Both the position numbers and the translations under genes were made by a program. A stretch of 64,000 nucleotides of DNA from Lachnospiraceae bacterium GAM79 (lineage in GTDB: Bacteria; Bacillota; Clostridia; Lachnospirales; Lachnospiraceae): assembly GCA_003584705.1 (NCBI GenBank), contig AP018536.1, positions 558,001 through 622,000 on the forward strand, in the 5' to 3' direction. The notes beneath the pieces were generated by a model, which was not told where the DNA came from, searched no databases, and was given only the letters and a program-made list of their open reading frames with translations. This document shows, piece by piece, positions 62,198 through 64,000 of the stretch; within the stretch, counting starts at the first letter, position 1, and each line of letters begins with the position of its first letter.

Positions 62198-62391
62198 GTA
62201 ATGACCATACCCTTCCCATACATAGCATTTTGAACCAAAATACCTGCTCTACATGTGGAAACTTAACCATCCGCAGGCATTACAATAAGAATAGCAGAAA
62301 AGGGTAGGAAATGCAAGATTTCAACTTAATGAGAAAAAATATCAATAAGCAATTCCTATGAGATTTCTATGAAAAAAATTAAAAAAATATG

Positions 62392-62424
62392 TTGACAGTA
62401 AAAAAAGGTTAGTATATACTAACC
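62392..62424 (+). promoter_or_regulatory. feo promoter with metalloregulator operator
   Basis: TTGACA (62392-62397), 17-bp spacer, TATACT (62415-62420). The perfect 18-bp palindrome GGTTAGTATATACTAACC (62407-62424) covers the -10, ideal for repression; GGTTAG...CTAACC half-sites resemble DtxR/IdeR-type operators. Confidence 0.82.
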
Positions 62425-62505
62425 ACGTGAATTGAGAATGAATCTCATTAAGAGCTAATGAGAAACCACAAGCAGTTCAATACTATTGAAGGGAAGGAAG
62501 TGTGT

Positions 62506-62718
62506 ATGATGCCCCTGAGTATGGTAGGTACCGGTGAAGAGAACACGATCCAGAGGATCGGCGGCAAAGAGGAGACGAAAAAGTTTTTGGAGACCCTCGG
62601 ATTTGTAGTAGGTGGTAAAGTGACAGTTGTGTCCCAGACCGAAGGCAACCTGATTGTGAATATCAAGGAATCAAGAGTAGCCATCGGCAAGGATATGGCC
62701 AATAAAATCATGGTGTAG
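62506..62718 (+). CDS. feoA: FeoA-family protein, first copy
   Basis: 70 residues from ATG 62506 (GGGAAGGAAG upstream). SH3-like FeoA fold: MMPLSMVGTGEENTIQRIGG, EETKKFLETLGFVVGGKVTV, GNLIVNIKESRVAIGKDMAN. FeoA assists ferrous iron uptake by FeoB. It carries the GKEETKKFLETLGF signature of the first FeoA in tandem clostridial operons and is followed 38 bp later by a second FeoA. Confidence 0.9.
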   Translation: MMPLSMVGTGEENTIQRIGGKEETKKFLETLGFVVGGKVTVVSQTEGNLIVNIKESRVAIGKDMANKIMV

Positions 62719-62756
62719 CGGGCAGCTGTACCAAAAGATGCTAATAGGAGGAGAAA

Positions 62757-62978
62757 ATGAAGACATTGAAGGAAGTTCCCTGCGGACAGACCGTAAAGGT
62801 GACTAAACTGAATGGTGAAGGTCCTGTCAAGAGACGTATCATGGACATGGGCATTACCAAAGGTGTTGAGATCTATGTGAGAAAGGTTGCTCCTTTGGGA
62901 GATCCCGTGGAAGTAACTGTCAGAGGCTATGAGCTGTCTCTTCGTAAGGCAGACGCTGAGATGATTTGCGTTGAGTAA
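62757..62978 (+). CDS. feoA: FeoA-family protein, second copy
   Basis: 73 residues: MKTLKEVPCGQTVKVTKLNG, KRRIMDMGITKGVEIYVRKV, APLGDPVEVTVRGYELSLRK, the classic FeoA pattern with RR(I/L)MDMGI and GDP. AATAGGAGGAG gives a strong ribosome-binding site. The two copies differ enough to have distinct roles in the FeoB complex. The 148-bp gap to feoB holds a GTCTCGAAGAGAC hairpin and a TAACTATTCAGA repeat copy. Confidence 0.92.
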   Translation: MKTLKEVPCGQTVKVTKLNGEGPVKRRIMDMGITKGVEIYVRKVAPLGDPVEVTVRGYELSLRKADAEMICVE

Positions 62979-63079
62979 ATGATCTTTTTTTTAACAGGAA
63001 GGTTAGCTGGAACTAATTAGTGAAGGCTAATCACATGAGCAAAAGGAAAGTCTCGAAGAGACGATTTTGTGAATGAGGC

Positions 63080-63091
63080 TCTGAATAGTTA
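63080..63091. repeat. inverted copy of the TAACTATTCAGA motif
   Basis: TCTGAATAGTTA, exact reverse complement of the 12-mer at 19942 and 34680, located between feoA and feoB. Confidence 0.4.
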
Positions 63092-63126
63092 TGAAAAGTA
63101 TGATTTTAGAGGAAAGAGGTAGAAAA

Positions 63127-64000
63127 ATGGCAATTAAGATTGCACTTGCAGGTAACCCTAACTGCGGTAAAACAACACTTTTCAACGCTCTGACCGGTTC
63201 CAACCAGTTCGTAGGTAACTGGCCCGGCGTAACCGTTGAGAAAAAGGAAGGTAAATTAAAGAAACAGTACGGCGGTAACGGTGATGACGTGATCATCATG
63301 GACTTACCCGGTATTTATTCCCTGTCTCCGTATACTCTGGAGGAAGTGGTAGCACGTAACTACCTGATCGGTGAGAGACCCGATGCGATCCTGAACCTGG
63401 TAGACGGTACCAACATCGAGCGTAACTTATATCTGAGCACACAGCTGATGGAACTGGGTATTCCCGTTGTCATGGCTGTCAACATGATCGATATCGTGAA
63501 CAAGAACGGCGACAAGATCAACGTAGGCAAGCTTTCTGAGAAGCTGGGCTGCCCCGTTGTAGAGATCTCCGCACTGAAACTGACCGGTATCGAGAACGCT
63601 ACCAAAAAGGCGATCGAACTGGCACAGAAGAAGAGTGCAGCAGTTGCGGTACATAAATTCGCACCTGAGGTTGAGAGCGTGATCGAGACCGTAGAGAAGA
63701 AGCTCACCGATGTTCCCGAGGAGCAGAAGAGATTCTTCGCTATCAAGCTGTTAGAGAAGGATGACAAGATCCCCGCACAGATGAAGAGCGTTCCCGATGT
63801 ATCCGCTGAGATCAAGCAGTTGGAAGCTGCTATGGATGATGACACTGAGAGTATCATCACTAACGAGAGATACACATACATCTCCTCTATTATCAAAGAG
63901 TGTTACACCAAGAAGGAAGGCCAGAAGTTAACGACTTCCGATAAGATCGATAAAATCGTGACCAACAGATGGCTGGCACTGCCGATCTTCGCAGTGGTTA
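63127..64000 (+). CDS. feoB: FeoB ferrous iron transporter, cut by right edge
   Basis: 291 residues are visible. Start at ATG 63127 after GAGGTAGAAAA. G-protein domain: G1 AGNPNCGKTTLFNALTG, switch WPGVTVEKKEG, G3 MDLPGIYSL, G4 AVNMIDIV, G5-like VEISALK. The helical GDI-like spacer follows, and the first membrane segment begins at the edge (RWLALPIFAVV). It imports Fe2+ with FeoA partners under anaerobic, low-iron conditions. Codon use is highly biased (GGT, AAC, ATC), suggesting strong expression. Confidence 0.96.
   Translation, partial: MAIKIALAGNPNCGKTTLFNALTGSNQFVGNWPGVTVEKKEGKLKKQYGGNGDDVIIMDLPGIYSLSPYTLEEVVARNYLIGERPDAILNLVDGTNIERNLYLSTQLMELGIPVVMAVNMIDIVNKNGDKINVGKLSEKLGCPVVEISALKLTGIENATKKAIELAQKKSAAVAVHKFAPEVESVIETVEKKLTDVPEEQKRFFAIKLLEKDDKIPAQMKSVPDVSAEIKQLEAAMDDDTESIITNERYTYISSIIKECYTKKEGQKLTTSDKIDKIVTNRWLALPIFAVV

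Overview
The window looks like a chromosomal segment of an anaerobic, motile, saccharolytic gut Clostridium of the Lachnospiraceae type. Pointers are strong AGGAGG ribosome-binding sites, GPH sugar symport, a GlcNAc phosphotransferase operon, an oxygen-sensitive radical-SAM sulfatase-maturase-like enzyme, FeoAAB iron uptake, chemoreceptors with c-di-GMP enzymes, a DUF6033 protein and BlaR1-like M56 peptidases. The family assignment is inference from gene content; the species is not called.

Layout. 1-7.3 kb: lactose/galactoside locus (divergent AraC regulator cut by the window edge, GH2 beta-galactosidase, GPH symporter, second AraC regulator, HAD phosphatase). 7.3-17.1 kb: accessory zone rich in gene debris (chromate-transporter tail, Phd-like antitoxin end, HipA-like stub, permease fragment, group II intron maturase stub, intact IS3-family element, YoeB toxin tail, SRAP stub), interspersed with intact genes: sulfatase-maturase-like enzyme, DUF4258/YgiT toxin-antitoxin-like pair, flavodoxin, Bcp-YaaA peroxide operon, PepSY lipoprotein. 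A doubly deleted copy of an aromatic-acid-exporter-like gene (11.2 kb) has its full-length parent at 17.2 kb. 18.2-26.8 kb: sugar acetyltransferase, then signalling genes (two GGDEF proteins, a chemoreceptor, a PAS-GGDEF-EAL protein) and a flavodoxin. 27.1-32.9 kb: ptsH-ptsI-nagB-nagA-EIIA-nagE, a self-contained GlcNAc import and catabolism operon whose nagE carries a one-base frameshift. 33-40.9 kb: a 208-bp inverted-repeat element, orphan prepilin, GH114 lipoprotein, soluble PocR chemoreceptor, DUF6033 pair, TetR/methyltransferase pair with matching operators, and a Fic protein with an expandable repeat.

41-59.5 kb is the most unusual part: an ECF sigma factor with an ECF-like promoter, a probable beta-propeller partner, several small membrane-anchored proteins, two 1070-residue BlaR1-like M56 metallopeptidases with large ectodomains but no adjacent BlaI repressor, a DUF2500 protein, lipoproteins, an uncharacterised HTH protein and a solute-binding lipoprotein. 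It shows duplication, local gene conversion, a nonsense codon, frameshifts, and a covarying stem-loop placed before two of the genes. I read it as a candidate envelope-sensing system; that is inference.

59.6-64 kb: TspO, MATE exporter, DtxR/MntR-type regulator, and feoA-feoA-feoB (cut by the right edge) behind a promoter whose -10 lies inside a perfect palindrome.

No tRNA, rRNA, CRISPR array or recognised riboswitch was seen.
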